64,000 nucleotides of DNA from Sulfurovum sp. (GCA_016744875.1 JADGDL010000007.1:1-64000); one strand, 5' to 3'. Positions 45,012-54,311 are shown, counted from the first letter of the stretch. Notes: generated by a model not told the origin, from the sequence alone. Program-made: numbers and translations.

Positions 45012-46172
45012 GTGTTTTTTTTCATTTATACTCTTTTTTCTTTTATTATCTATCTTATAGCATTACCTTTCCTAATATTTTTTTCCTTTAAACAGAAATA
45101 TAAAGATTCCATACCGGCTAGATTTTTTTTATGGAAAAACAGACCATTAAAATCAAATGGTATTTGGTTTCACTCCTGTAGTTTTGGGGAAGCCAAAGCG
45201 ATCAAACCTTTGGTTGACGCATTGCCAGAAGATGTATTACGTATGAGTACAACGACACAAACAGGCTTTGGAGCTATCAGTGATTATACAAAAGAGAGTC
45301 GTTATCTTCCTTTTGAGTCTTTGCTTTTTACCTGGTTGAAGCCTCAAAAAGCTTTGGTGGTCATGGAAGCGGAGTTTTGGTATCTACTTTTTGCATTGGC
45401 ACGAAGCAGAGGAGCAAAAACGCTGCTGATCAATGCACGTATGTCAGATAGATCTTTTCCTAAATATCAGAAGATATCATGGTTATATAGACAGATATTT
45501 AAACATATTGATGAAGTGTATGCACAAACCAAGGTAGATAAAGAACGTTTAGAGATGTTGGGTGCATCCAATGTAATGGTCACAGGGAATATCAAGCTCT
45601 CTAAGTTGCCTTCACCTACGAAGAAGTTACAAAAACCAGCTTCTTTGCTTCTTTGTGGGGCAAGTACACATGAAGGTGAAGAGAAGATAATATTAGAAGC
45701 ATTTTCTGATTTTAAAAAAGGGCAAAAAGATACAAAACTTCTTCTTGTCCCCCGTCATCCTGAACGTTTTGATAAGGTAGTCTCTGAAGTCGAAAACTTT
45801 GCAAAAGAAGAAGGGCTAACGTGTCATAGGTATTCTAAGCAAGAGGATTTTGAGAGCGATATCATTGTTGTAGATACATTGGGTGAATTGGTTAATCTGT
45901 ATGCTATTTCGGATATTGTTATCCTTGGCGGGGCATTTAAATCCATAGGTGGTCACAATGCAGCAGAAGCAGCACAGTTTGGATGTAAGATCATCTCTGG
46001 AAAGCATTACTTCAATCAAAAAGATATTTTTGATGCAGTAGAAGGCATCGCAGTTGTTGAAGCATCAAACCTATCAAGAAGGTTGTCGCAACATGGTCTG
46101 TTGAAACAGACTAAGATCAAACATCGTACAGACATCTCACCTATAGTGAAGAGTTTAAAAGATGTTTTATAA
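45012..46172 (+). CDS. waaA: 3-deoxy-D-manno-octulosonic acid (Kdo) transferase
   Basis: A 386-residue membrane-anchored GT-B enzyme that adds Kdo to lipid A precursor during LPS synthesis. N-terminal membrane segment (about 2-22), then W-F-H-S-C-S-F-G-E-A (the E-A catalytic pair), T-T-T-Q-T-G, the M-E-A-E-F-W motif and G-G-A-F-x-x-I-G-G-H-N. The GTG at 45012 is chosen because GGAGG lies 5 nt before it; a TTG four codons upstream overlaps that site. It overlaps the next gene by 11 nt. Confidence 0.9.
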   Translation: MFFFIYTLFSFIIYLIALPFLIFFSFKQKYKDSIPARFFLWKNRPLKSNGIWFHSCSFGEAKAIKPLVDALPEDVLRMSTTTQTGFGAISDYTKESRYLPFESLLFTWLKPQKALVVMEAEFWYLLFALARSRGAKTLLINARMSDRSFPKYQKISWLYRQIFKHIDEVYAQTKVDKERLEMLGASNVMVTGNIKLSKLPSPTKKLQKPASLLLCGASTHEGEEKIILEAFSDFKKGQKDTKLLLVPRHPERFDKVVSEVENFAKEEGLTCHRYSKQEDFESDIIVVDTLGELVNLYAISDIVILGGAFKSIGGHNAAEAAQFGCKIISGKHYFNQKDIFDAVEGIAVVEASNLSRRLSQHGLLKQTKIKHRTDISPIVKSLKDVL

Positions 46173-46455
46173 CATAGAAAACGATAGCGTAAGTATACGT
46201 ATCAAAGCACAACCAAACGCAAGTAAAAATGAGTTTTGTGAAGTGTATGGAGATGATGCCATAAAGATACGCATCAAAGCACCTGCGATAGAAGGTGCAG
46301 CAAATAAAGAGTTAGTAAAGTTTTTGTCTAAAAGTTTTAAAGTATCTAAATCTGATATAATTTTTAAAACAGGGCAAAATTCTAAAGTAAAGACAGTGGC
46401 ATTCCCACTGACACAAATATTTAATGATTGGATTACAAATAATGGCTACAGATAA
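46162..46455 (+). CDS. DUF167/YggU-family protein
   Basis: A 97-residue small alpha/beta protein with the family pattern V-S-I-R-I-K-A-Q-P-N-A-S-K-N, I-R-I-K-A-P-A-I-E-G-A-A-N-K-E-L and a late G-x-x-S-K-x-K. Function is unknown, though structures exist for the family. It overlaps waaA by 11 nt and the pseudouridine synthase by 14 nt, so all three are co-translated. Confidence 0.82.
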   Translation: MFYNIENDSVSIRIKAQPNASKNEFCEVYGDDAIKIRIKAPAIEGAANKELVKFLSKSFKVSKSDIIFKTGQNSKVKTVAFPLTQIFNDWITNNGYR

Positions 46456-47179
46456 AGCATATAAAGTCTTGGCAAGACAACAAGACATATCAAATAAAAA
46501 AGCAAAAGAACTCATAGACAGAGGTCTTGTTTTTGTGGAAGATAAAAAAGTAAAGATCGCACGTGCAGATATACACACAGATACTTTTTTTCGTGTAGAG
46601 TATCCTGAAGATATAGAGATACTTTACCAGGATAATGATGTCATAGCCATCAACAAACCCGCACAGGTAGACTCTTATGAGATACAAGATGCCATAGAGG
46701 GAGCAGAGCTTCTACATAGACTTGATAGAGATACATCAGGTGTATTACTTTTAGGGAAAAATAGAGACTTCATCAATCGTGCTATTAATGAATTTAAGGC
46801 ACGTAGAGTAGAAAAACATTATGTGGCATGGGTCGAGGGTGTAATCTATGAAAAAGTGGAGATAGATGAACCGATTTTTACTGTTAAAAAAGGAAAAGCA
46901 TTTTCTATGATCGATCCTCTACGTGGCAAAAAAGCACATACCCTTGTTAAACCTGAAGAATTACAGGGAAAAAAGTCTAAAGTGCATATAGAGATCACTA
47001 CAGGAAGAACACACCAGATACGTGTGCACCTGGCACACATAGGACATCCCATCGTCGGTGATGAACAATATGGAAGCCGTACACAGTCGAAAAGAGTGTT
47101 GCTCCACTCTGCAAAGATGAAGATACTAGATTATGAGTTTAATGCTAAAGAGCCTAAAGATATTGCTAGATATAAATAA
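46442..47179 (+). CDS. RluA-family rRNA/tRNA pseudouridine synthase with S4 domain
   Basis: A 245-residue enzyme. An N-terminal S4-like RNA-binding segment (A-Y-K-V-L-A-R-Q-Q to about 60) is followed by the synthase domain, with catalytic Asp in H-R-L-D-R-D-T-S-G-V-L-L, then G-R-T-H-Q-I-R-V-H-L and G-D-E-Q-Y-G. The uridine modified cannot be told from sequence. The ATG at 46442 fits the family better than one six codons upstream (46424). It is the last gene before the TRAP insertion. Confidence 0.85.
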   Translation: MATDKAYKVLARQQDISNKKAKELIDRGLVFVEDKKVKIARADIHTDTFFRVEYPEDIEILYQDNDVIAINKPAQVDSYEIQDAIEGAELLHRLDRDTSGVLLLGKNRDFINRAINEFKARRVEKHYVAWVEGVIYEKVEIDEPIFTVKKGKAFSMIDPLRGKKAHTLVKPEELQGKKSKVHIEITTGRTHQIRVHLAHIGHPIVGDEQYGSRTQSKRVLLHSAKMKILDYEFNAKEPKDIARYK

Positions 47180-47211
47180 ATATTTAAAAATTATTTAGAA
47201 AGTTTTTCTTT

Positions 47212-47230
47212 AATATATTACGCATATATT
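47212..47230. promoter_or_regulatory. Inverted repeat upstream of the TRAP operon
   Basis: AATATAT-TACGC-ATATATT is a perfect 7-bp inverted repeat about 160 nt before dctP in very AT-rich DNA. It could be a regulator site, but AT-rich palindromes arise easily by chance. The rest of the 213-nt gap holds nothing I can name except AAAGGAG before dctP. Confidence 0.25.
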
Positions 47231-47392
47231 TTTTGCTTAAAAGACTGAAAGTATTATAGTAACTTAGTTATTTTTGAACAATGTGCCCTAAGGTAACTCC
47301 ATTACTATAAACAAATTAAATAATTTTAAATATTATATAGATATCATTTAACAGTGTTAGAATGGACTCATAACCATATAAAAGGAGAACAT

Positions 47393-48454
47393 ATGAAGTT
47401 ATTAAAAGTTTTGGGAACTGTGAGTTTGGTAGTTGCCTTAAGTGTTTCAGCACAAGCTGCTGAGAAAAAAGTCAAGTGGAAGATAGCTACAACGTGGGGA
47501 TCAACATTGGTACCATTTATTACAGCTGTTGAAAATATGGCCGATATGGTGGATAAGATGAGTGGAGGAAACTTTACAATTCGTATCGATGCATCAAATA
47601 AGCATAAATCACCATTTGGTGTTTTAGATATGGTTAAGGCCGGTCAGTATGATATGGCGCACACTGCATCTTATTATTGGAAAGGTAAAGATATTACACT
47701 TCTTCCATTAACAACTATGCCTTTTGGTATGACTGCACCTGAACAGTATGCCTGGTTTTACTATGGTGGTGGTATGGAGCTTATGGAAAAAGCATATAAG
47801 CCTCATAAAGTTTTATCTTTTCCAGGTGGTAACACAGGAAATCAAATGGGTGGTTGGTTTAGAAAAGAGATCAATACGCTTGATGACCTAAAAGGTCTTA
47901 AAATGAGAATCCCAGGTTTTGCCGGAGAAGTTATGGCTAAACTGGGACTTACGGTAACCAATATTGCTCCAGGTGAACTTTATACTTCACTTGAAAGAGG
48001 TACCATTGATGCACTTGAATGGGTAGGACCAGGAATGGATATCAATATGGGGTTTCATAAAGTTGCACCGTATTACTACACAGGGTGGCATGAACCATCT
48101 ACTGAGTTACAATTTCTTGTAAACACAAAGAAATTCAACAAACTGTCTGAAAAGAATAAAGAAATTCTTAGAGTTGCGATGAGACTTGCTGCATATGATA
48201 TGTATATACAAAATTATCATATGAGTGCTGAAGCTTGGTCAAAGATCTCTAAGGATTATCCAAATATTAAGATCAAGACTTTCCCTAAGCCTATCATGGA
48301 TGCGATGAAAGCTGCTACTAAAGAACTTATAGTAGAAAAAGAAAAAGATAAACCTCTTTTAAAAGAGATCATAGATTCACAAGCTGATTATATGAAAAAA
48401 GCGAGAGAGTGGACTAAAATGTCTGACTACCGATACTTAGAAGATAATTTATAG
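47393..48454 (+). CDS. dctP: TRAP transporter substrate-binding protein (DctP, TakP-like)
   Basis: A 353-residue periplasmic binding protein: signal peptide 1-22 (ending A-Q-A-A), then the DctP fold. Features are W-K-I-A-T-T-W-G, the carboxylate-binding Arg in L-K-M-R-I-P-G, and S-L-E-R-G-T-I-D-A-L-E-W-V-G-P, which recalls the 2-oxoacid-binding TakP group. The substrate is probably an organic acid such as pyruvate or another 2-oxoacid. AAAGGAG lies upstream of the chosen ATG. A hairpin follows before dctQ. Confidence 0.88.
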   Translation: MKLLKVLGTVSLVVALSVSAQAAEKKVKWKIATTWGSTLVPFITAVENMADMVDKMSGGNFTIRIDASNKHKSPFGVLDMVKAGQYDMAHTASYYWKGKDITLLPLTTMPFGMTAPEQYAWFYYGGGMELMEKAYKPHKVLSFPGGNTGNQMGGWFRKEINTLDDLKGLKMRIPGFAGEVMAKLGLTVTNIAPGELYTSLERGTIDALEWVGPGMDINMGFHKVAPYYYTGWHEPSTELQFLVNTKKFNKLSEKNKEILRVAMRLAAYDMYIQNYHMSAEAWSKISKDYPNIKIKTFPKPIMDAMKAATKELIVEKEKDKPLLKEIIDSQADYMKKAREWTKMSDYRYLEDNL

Positions 48455-48460
48455 TATCTG

Positions 48461-48484
48461 TTATACCACCTTTTGGTGGTATAA
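48461..48484 (+). terminator. Strong hairpin between dctP and dctQ
   Basis: TTATACCACC and GGTGGTATAA form a perfect 10-bp stem with a TTTT loop, followed by TTTTAT. Lying inside the operon, it probably stops or stabilises part of the transcripts so that the binding protein is made in excess over the membrane subunits. Confidence 0.7.
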
Positions 48485-48539
48485 TTTTATAAGAGTTAAT
48501 AGTACTATTACTTCTTATAAAATTTAAAGGCGGATATAT

Positions 48540-49073
48540 ATGCTTGATAAAATAGAAAATTTTTATGAAAAAATAACAAAATATTTAGGCATAGTCTTGG
48601 TTATCGTGATGATACTTATGGCCTTGAACGTTTTTTATGATGTGGTCATGCGATATGTGTTCAGTCAAAGCTCCATTGCAATGCAAGAGATGGAATGGCA
48701 TCTTTTTTCTGTGCTTATACTTTTTGGAGTCTCTTATGCATTAATGGAAGAAGCGCATGTAAGAGTTGATATACTTTATGAGAGATGGACACCAAAAAGA
48801 AAAGCAATGATCAATATGATGGGTGCAATTATTTTTATATTACCCCTTTCACTTTTGGTTGCTACCAATTCAGTTGAATTTGTAGCTGAAGCATTTAGAT
48901 TAAATGAAATTAGTGGAGATCCGGGTGGATTAACACATCGATGGATCATTAAAGCTTTAATACCACTTTCATTTTGGGTCTTGATCTTTTTTACATTTGG
49001 ATATTTTATTAGAAATCTCAATATTTATAAAAAAGAGACATTAAAAGAGATAGAAACAGGAGTTAGCTTATGA
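48540..49073 (+). CDS. dctQ: TRAP transporter small membrane subunit (DctQ)
   Basis: A 177-residue protein with four membrane segments (about 17-38, 53-71, 90-109, 135-158) and the DctQ pattern V-F-Y-D-V-V-M-R-Y-V-F, E-M-E-W-H-L-F and E-A-H-V-R-V-D. It forms the membrane complex with DctM. AAAGGCGG lies before the ATG. Its stop overlaps the dctM start by 4 nt (ATGA). Confidence 0.9.
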   Translation: MLDKIENFYEKITKYLGIVLVIVMILMALNVFYDVVMRYVFSQSSIAMQEMEWHLFSVLILFGVSYALMEEAHVRVDILYERWTPKRKAMINMMGAIIFILPLSLLVATNSVEFVAEAFRLNEISGDPGGLTHRWIIKALIPLSFWVLIFFTFGYFIRNLNIYKKETLKEIETGVSL

Positions 49074-50416
49074 TTGGTATTGTAATGTTTATTACAGCAC
49101 TTGGTATGCTGCTGATCGGTTTTCCTGTTGCTTTTACATTTGGTGCAGTAGCTGTATTTTTTGGTTTAACAGCTGGTATTTTAGAAGCTGTTGAATATGA
49201 TCTTCCTTTGATGGAAGGTCTTGTTGAAACGGGTGTAAATATGTTTGCATTTATGCCTTTTAGAATTTTTTCTATTATGCAAAATACCATTTTGATGGCA
49301 GTACCTCTATTTATTTTGATGGGAATAATTTTACAAAAAACGGGTCTTGCAGAACGATTACTGGAATCTATGGGCTCTTTATTTGGTAAAGTTAGGGGCG
49401 GTGTTGCTATCAGTACCGTTTTAGTTGGTTCTTTGCTGGCTGCGTCCACAGGTGTTGTTGGAGCCAGTGTCGTTGCCATGGGAGTTATATCATTACCTGT
49501 TATGTTGAAGTACAACTATAGTAAAAAACTTGCAACAGGTACGATATGTGCATCTGGTACATTAGGACAGATCATCCCTCCATCAATCGTTTTGATTATT
49601 TTGGGAGATGTGTTTCAAGTTCCGGTTGGTGATCTATTTCAAGCAGCGATCTTTCCTGGTTTAGCGCTTGTCGGATCTTATATCTTGTATATTATGATCG
49701 TATCATTTTTAGATAAAGATGCAGCTCCAGCTATTGAGATAGATGAAGATGCCGGAACAAAAATGCAACAGATCTTTACAGCCCTTAAAGCGATCATCCC
49801 TCCATTGGTCCTTATTATATTGGTGCTTGGTTCTATATTTGCAGGTATTGCAACACCTACAGAGTCAGCAGCTGTTGGATCTGTAGGAGCAATGATATTG
49901 GCTATATTGTACAGAACTTTTTCATTTGGAATGATAAAAGAAGCTGCACTTGAGACTGCAAAAGTAACTGCTATGGTATTTGCTATTTTAATTGGTGCAA
50001 CTGCATTTTCCATGGTTTTTACCTATACAGGAGGAGATGCAATTGTAGAAGAATTAATGATGAGTCTACCAGGTGAAAAATGGGGATTTATTATTTTTAC
50101 TATGCTTATTATTATGTTCTTGGGATTCTTTATTGATTTTGTTGAAATTTCATATATCATTGTTCCAATTTTAGTTCCAATTGCTATGAACTTAGATATT
50201 AATCCGGTTTGGTTCGCTATTTTAATTGCTATGAATTTACAAACCTCCTTTCTTACGCCGCCATTTGGCTTTAGTCTCTTCTATTTAAGGGGTGTAGCGC
50301 CAGACAGCGTAAAAACAACAGATATATATAAGGGAGTAGTGCCTTTTATCATCATCCAAGTAACTATATTGTCTATTTTAGTTGTTAGGCCAGATTGGTT
50401 TGGGATTGCTTTCTAG
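49070..50416 (+). CDS. dctM: TRAP transporter large membrane subunit (DctM)
   Basis: A 448-residue protein of 11-12 spans that performs Na+- or H+-coupled uptake with DctQ and DctP. Family motifs include G-F-P-V-A-F-T-F-G, the A-S-T-G-V-V-G-A-S-V segment, G-T-L-G-Q-I-I-P-P-S, and the late Q-T-S-F-L-T-P-P-F-G-F. Codon use is like its neighbours, so if the operon was acquired, it was not recent. Confidence 0.93.
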   Translation: MIGIVMFITALGMLLIGFPVAFTFGAVAVFFGLTAGILEAVEYDLPLMEGLVETGVNMFAFMPFRIFSIMQNTILMAVPLFILMGIILQKTGLAERLLESMGSLFGKVRGGVAISTVLVGSLLAASTGVVGASVVAMGVISLPVMLKYNYSKKLATGTICASGTLGQIIPPSIVLIILGDVFQVPVGDLFQAAIFPGLALVGSYILYIMIVSFLDKDAAPAIEIDEDAGTKMQQIFTALKAIIPPLVLIILVLGSIFAGIATPTESAAVGSVGAMILAILYRTFSFGMIKEAALETAKVTAMVFAILIGATAFSMVFTYTGGDAIVEELMMSLPGEKWGFIIFTMLIIMFLGFFIDFVEISYIIVPILVPIAMNLDINPVWFAILIAMNLQTSFLTPPFGFSLFYLRGVAPDSVKTTDIYKGVVPFIIIQVTILSILVVRPDWFGIAF

Positions 50417-50427
50417 AGCGCGATAAA

Positions 50428-50455
50428 ACCAGTACAGTAAAAAAATTGTACTGGT
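50428..50455. terminator. Hairpin after the TRAP operon
   Basis: ACCAGTACA and TGTACTGGT form a perfect 9-bp stem around a 10-nt A-rich loop, 12 nt after the dctM stop. There is no U tract after it on the plus strand, so it may protect or weakly terminate the dctM transcript. Confidence 0.45.
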
Positions 50456-50619
50456 ATGTGCTTATTCATTTTTCATTGTTTACATTTCTTTACCATAACG
50501 CTTCAGATGTATAATAACTAACATTGTGAGTCACTGGAATAATAATAAAACTACCATGTCGCTACTTGGTGGATAGTTTGGAATCGTATAGAAATAATAG
50601 GATTTAAGCCCAACTAGGA

Positions 50620-50625
50620 TAAAAT
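50620..50625 (+). promoter_or_regulatory. -10 box of ffh
   Basis: TAAAAT in AGGATAAAATCGC, 35 nt before the ffh start. The preceding 160 nt after the TRAP operon show no gene. Confidence 0.5.
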
Positions 50626-50659
50626 CGCAACAATAAAATAGAATAAATGTAGGTAATAT

Positions 50660-52006
50660 ATGTTAGATACGTTAACAGACAGTTTTAAAAATGCCATAGG
50701 TAAGATCCGTTTTCATGATGATGAGAAGGCGCTTAAAAAAGCAACTACAGAACTTAAAAAATCATTGCTTAAAGCAGATGTCCATCATAAAGTCGTTAAA
50801 GATCTCATCGCCAGTGTAGAGGCAGAGACTAAGAAGAATGGTGTAGGTAAAGACAACTTTTTAAGAGCACTTCAAACTAAACTTACAGATATTTTAGCCA
50901 TAGAAGGTGCACCTAAAGGTTTTACATTTGCTTCTAAACCACCAACAGTGGTTTTGATGATAGGTTTGCAGGGATCTGGTAAAACAACGACTACGGGTAA
51001 ACTGGCTTACTTTCTTAAAGAACAAAAGAAGAAAAAAGTGCTTGTTATCGCAGCTGACTTACAGAGACTTGCTGCGGTTGAACAATTAAAACAGATCACT
51101 GCTGGTATAGAAGTAGAACTTGTCGCAGATGAAAATGCAACACCGACACAGATTGTTAAACAAGGTCTTGAAAAAGCGCAAAAAGAGCTTTATGATGTAG
51201 TACTTATAGATACTGCAGGACGTTTGGCGATAGATGATGAGTTAATGGATGAGTTGTCTGAGATTAAAAAAGTAGCCAACCCTGATGAGCTTTTTTATGT
51301 AGCAGATGCGATGACAGGACAAGATGCTGTACGAACAGCACAGACCTTTAAAGAGAAAATAGGTATCACCGGAGTTGTGCTTTCCAAATTTGACGGTGAT
51401 TCTAAAGGTGGGGTAGCGCTAGGGCTTACTCAACAGGTAGGTGTACCACTTCGCTTCATTGGTGCAGGTGAGAAGATGCCTGATCTTGAACAGTTCATTT
51501 CTGACAGAATTGTTAGTCGTTTGATGGGTGCAGGAGATGTAGAATCTTTGGCAGAAAAAGCAGCAGCAGCCATAGACCCTAAAGAGGCAAAAAGATTTAC
51601 GCAAAAGATCAAAAAAGGTCAGTTCAACTTCAATGATTTCTTAGCACAGATGGAACAGATGAAAAAGTTAGGTTCTATGAAATCCATTATGGGGATGATA
51701 CCTGGTATGGGGAACATGGCAAAGCAGATAGGTGATATGGACCTTGAAAACTCTTCAGAGGTTAAGCAGATCAAAGCACTGGTCTCATCTATGACACTAA
51801 AAGAGAGAGAAAATCCTGACCTTCTCAATAACATGAGAAAAAGACGTTTAGCCGCAGGTGCAGGACTTGAAGTGATGCATGTGAACCGTGTGCTTAAACA
51901 GTTTAAGAATGCTGCAAAGATGGCAAAGAAGATGTCAACCAAAGGCGGCATGAAACAAATGCAAGATATGATGGCTCAGGCACAAGGTGGAGGAATCCCC
52001 CGCTAA
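50660..52006 (+). CDS. ffh: Signal recognition particle protein Ffh
   Basis: A 448-residue SRP GTPase that targets nascent membrane proteins. N domain 1 to about 90; G domain with G1 G-L-Q-G-S-G-K-T-T-T-T, D-T-A-G-R, and S-K-F-D-G-D-S-K-G-G; Met-rich M domain from about 320 (S-I-M-G-M-I-P-G-M-G) for signal peptide and 4.5S RNA binding. Full length. It precedes rpsP as in C. jejuni but has its own promoter, and a 248-nt gap separates the two. Confidence 0.96.
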   Translation: MLDTLTDSFKNAIGKIRFHDDEKALKKATTELKKSLLKADVHHKVVKDLIASVEAETKKNGVGKDNFLRALQTKLTDILAIEGAPKGFTFASKPPTVVLMIGLQGSGKTTTTGKLAYFLKEQKKKKVLVIAADLQRLAAVEQLKQITAGIEVELVADENATPTQIVKQGLEKAQKELYDVVLIDTAGRLAIDDELMDELSEIKKVANPDELFYVADAMTGQDAVRTAQTFKEKIGITGVVLSKFDGDSKGGVALGLTQQVGVPLRFIGAGEKMPDLEQFISDRIVSRLMGAGDVESLAEKAAAAIDPKEAKRFTQKIKKGQFNFNDFLAQMEQMKKLGSMKSIMGMIPGMGNMAKQIGDMDLENSSEVKQIKALVSSMTLKERENPDLLNNMRKRRLAAGAGLEVMHVNRVLKQFKNAAKMAKKMSTKGGMKQMQDMMAQAQGGGIPR

Positions 52007-52050
52007 GCCATCATAAGACAGCCTTAATAAAATCTTTATAATATTTATGG

Positions 52051-52056
52051 TAAAAT
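52051..52056 (+). promoter_or_regulatory. -10 box of the rpsP operon
   Basis: TAAAAT followed by CGCGTTCC, 13 of 14 bases identical to the rpsB promoter (17294-17307). It lies 45 nt after the ffh stop and about 200 nt before rpsP. Confidence 0.6.
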
Positions 52057-52157
52057 CGCGTTCCAAAAGTGTTGATGAGTGCTTTAAGTCATTAATGAGT
52101 AGTTGTCAGTACTTTATTGTAAGATATTTGCTTTTCCTCAAAGAGAATATCCTTATC

Positions 52158-52235
52158 GTCTGAGCTAATAGCGAAACTTTAGTGAGATGAATTGAAAGAT
52201 TAGCTTTGCTAATTTTGAAGAAGATATAATAATTA
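52158..52235 (+). promoter_or_regulatory. Leader element shared with the rpsB operon (copy 2)
   Basis: GTCTGAGCT (52158-52166), a 36-nt spacer, GCTTTGCTAATTTTG (52203-52217), six variable bases and ATATAATAAT (52224-52233). Over the last 33 positions it matches the rpsB leader at 25 without gaps. Here the hairpin is longer: AAGATTAGC pairs with GCTAATTTT around TTT. Confidence 0.5.
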
Positions 52236-52254
52236 AAAAACACAAGGATATAAT

Positions 52255-52485
52255 ATGACAATGATCAGAATGACAAGAATGGGTAGAAAAAAGAAACCAT
52301 TTTACAGAATCGTAGTAACAGACAGCAGAAAAAGAAGAGATGGTGGTTGGATCGAAATAATCGGTAACTACAATCCGGTATCAGCAAATAAAGAGCTTAC
52401 TCTTGATGAAGAGAGATTGAATTACTGGGTTTCAGTTGGTGCACAAATGAGCCCAACAGTAAAAAGACTAGCAGGTAAAAAATAG
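52255..52485 (+). CDS. rpsP: Ribosomal protein S16
   Basis: A 76-residue 30S protein with the family start [21 protein letters not shown] and the G-N-Y-N-P segment. Short-type S16, as in other Campylobacterota. CACAAGGAT lies before the ATG. First gene of rpsP-KH-rimM-trmD-rplS. Confidence 0.96.
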   Translation: MTMIRMTRMGRKKKPFYRIVVTDSRKRRDGGWIEIIGNYNPVSANKELTLDEERLNYWVSVGAQMSPTVKRLAGKK

Positions 52486-52491
52486 TCTTAA

Positions 52492-52734
52492 ATGGTAGAT
52501 GCATTCCTTAGCTCATATACTAAACTTTTAGTAGAACATCCTGAAGATATCTCTATAGAGATACAAGAGATGGATGAGAGCTTCGATGAGATCACTATCT
52601 TTGCGAATAGCGAAGATATAGGTAAACTCATCGGCAAACAGGGACGCATGATAAACTCCATTAAAACAGTGATCTCCGGCTGTAAAGCTAAAGGCGGTAA
52701 AAATTATCGCGTAAATGTTAAGCCAGCAGCGTAA
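52492..52734 (+). CDS. khpA: KH-domain RNA-binding protein KhpA
   Basis: An 80-residue single KH-domain protein with the G-K-L-I-G-K-Q-G-R-M-I RNA-binding loop (about 44-54). Homologues form the KhpA/KhpB pair that controls cell division and RNA stability in Firmicutes; its position between rpsP and rimM is conserved widely. It begins 6 nt after rpsP, with no strong ribosome site visible. Confidence 0.88.
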   Translation: MVDAFLSSYTKLLVEHPEDISIEIQEMDESFDEITIFANSEDIGKLIGKQGRMINSIKTVISGCKAKGGKNYRVNVKPAA

Positions 52735-52738
52735 ACAT

Positions 52739-53266
52739 ATGTTAGATGACACTTCTCTCATCGCTCAAATAGGGCGAACTATTGGACTTTGGGGCGACTT
52801 AAAGTTTCATCTTCACACAGACTTCCCAGAACAATTTAAAGTAGGTAATACTTATAAAAGTAACCGTGGTGATCTTACTATTGCAGATATAAATTTTACA
52901 AGAGGTATTGTGAAATTTAGGGGATACGAAAGTATTGATTCTGCAAAAAAGTTGACCAACACAAAACTGTTTGCCGATGAAGCGCAAACAAAAGAGAATT
53001 GTGACCTTAAAGAAGGGCAGCATTTTTGGTTTGATATCATTGGTTGTGTTGTAGAAGATGAAGGCTCTATTGTTGGTACAATAGAGGATATCCAACGTAT
53101 GGGTGATACAGATTATCTTATCATTAAAACAGACGAAAATTTAGTGAAGGAAGGACTATCAAATAGTTTTTTACTTCCCTATATAGATAGATATGTTGTG
53201 AAAGCAGATATTGAAGCTAAACTTGTCTATACAAAAGATGCTAAAGATATTTTAGAGGCATCATAA
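52739..53266 (+). CDS. rimM: Ribosome maturation factor RimM
   Basis: A 175-residue factor for 30S head assembly, which binds S19. The N-terminal barrel has Q-I-G-R-T-I-G-L-W-G-D-L-K, and the PRC-barrel half contains F-W-F-D-I-I-G-C-V-V-E-D and a late L-L-P-Y-I-D-R-Y-V (usual L-I-P). I place the start at 52739, 4 nt after khpA, to match the family N-terminus; an ATG at 52715 inside khpA would add eight residues. Confidence 0.9.
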   Translation: MLDDTSLIAQIGRTIGLWGDLKFHLHTDFPEQFKVGNTYKSNRGDLTIADINFTRGIVKFRGYESIDSAKKLTNTKLFADEAQTKENCDLKEGQHFWFDIIGCVVEDEGSIVGTIEDIQRMGDTDYLIIKTDENLVKEGLSNSFLLPYIDRYVVKADIEAKLVYTKDAKDILEAS

Positions 53267-53962
53267 ATGCGTTTTTCCTTTGTAACCCTTTTCCCTAACC
53301 TTATCAAAGGTTATTTTTCAGAAAGTATTTTAAAACGTGCCATTGAAGATGAGAAGATCTCTATAGATTTTTATAATCCACGTGATTTCACTACCGATAA
53401 ACATAACCGTGTAGATGCACCTATGATAGGTGGTGGCGCTGGGATGTTGATGACTCCACAACCGCTTATGGATACCTTGGAAAAAGTGAGAGCTGACTCT
53501 CCCAAAGCACATATAATCTTTCTTTCACCTGTAGCTAAGACCTTTACCCAAAATGATGCAAAACGTTTGGCAATAAAAGAGCATGTTGTTTTTGTATCGG
53601 GACGTTATGAAGGCATCGATGAAAGAGTGATTGAAGCTCAGGCAGATGAACTTTTTTCTATAGGGGACTTTATATTGACAGGTGGAGAATTAGCAAGTAT
53701 GGTGGTCTGTGATGCCATTTCACGTAATGTTGAAAGTGTACTGGGGAATGCTGATTCATTAAGTGTTGAGAGTTTTGAAGACGCTTTACTGGAAGCACCA
53801 TCATTTACGAAACCTAAAGATTATGAAGGAAATGAAGTTGTTTCAGAGTTCTTAAAGGGTAATCATAGTAAAATCACGGACTTAAAAAGAGGGCTTGCTT
53901 TGTACAAAACAAAGTATTTCCGCCCTGACTTATACAAAAAAGGTATAACACATGAGAAATAA
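53267..53962 (+). CDS. trmD: tRNA (guanine37-N1)-methyltransferase
   Basis: A 231-residue SPOUT methyltransferase making m1G37 in tRNAs to prevent frameshifting. Motifs: [13 protein letters not shown], the knot segment [13 protein letters not shown] and [12 protein letters not shown]. It abuts rimM (stop 53266) and overlaps rplS by 11 nt, a coupling typical of this operon. Confidence 0.96.
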   Translation: MRFSFVTLFPNLIKGYFSESILKRAIEDEKISIDFYNPRDFTTDKHNRVDAPMIGGGAGMLMTPQPLMDTLEKVRADSPKAHIIFLSPVAKTFTQNDAKRLAIKEHVVFVSGRYEGIDERVIEAQADELFSIGDFILTGGELASMVVCDAISRNVESVLGNADSLSVESFEDALLEAPSFTKPKDYEGNEVVSEFLKGNHSKITDLKRGLALYKTKYFRPDLYKKGITHEK

Positions 53963-54311
53963 ATACATTGAAAGCTTCGAGCAAGCACAACTAGACAACA
54001 GAAACGTTCCAGCATTTAGAGCAGGTGACACAGTAAGAGTAGGCGTAAGAATTAAAGAAGGTGCTAAAACAAGAGTACAGAACTTTGAAGGTCTTTGTAT
54101 CGCGATCAGAGGTCAAGGTACAGGTAGAACATTCATGGTAAGAAAAATGGGTGCTAACTCTGTTGGTGTTGAAAGAATTTTCCCACTTTACTCAGACTCT
54201 ATCGAAAGTATTGAAGTACTTAGAAAAGGTAGAATCAGAAGAGCGAAACTTTTCTACCTTAGAGAACTTAAAGGTAAAGCAGCAAGAATCAAAGAACTTA
54301 GAAGAAAATAA
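53952..54311 (+). CDS. rplS: Ribosomal protein L19
   Basis: A 119-residue 50S protein at the subunit interface. Family features: F-R-A-G-D-T-V-R-V, the I-x-x-R-G-Q-G segment, F-x-[14 protein letters not shown] and the basic tail R-R-A-K-L-F-Y-L-R. Last gene of the operon; the same type of trailer repeat as after tsf follows. Confidence 0.96.
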   Translation: MRNKYIESFEQAQLDNRNVPAFRAGDTVRVGVRIKEGAKTRVQNFEGLCIAIRGQGTGRTFMVRKMGANSVGVERIFPLYSDSIESIEVLRKGRIRRAKLFYLRELKGKAARIKELRRK

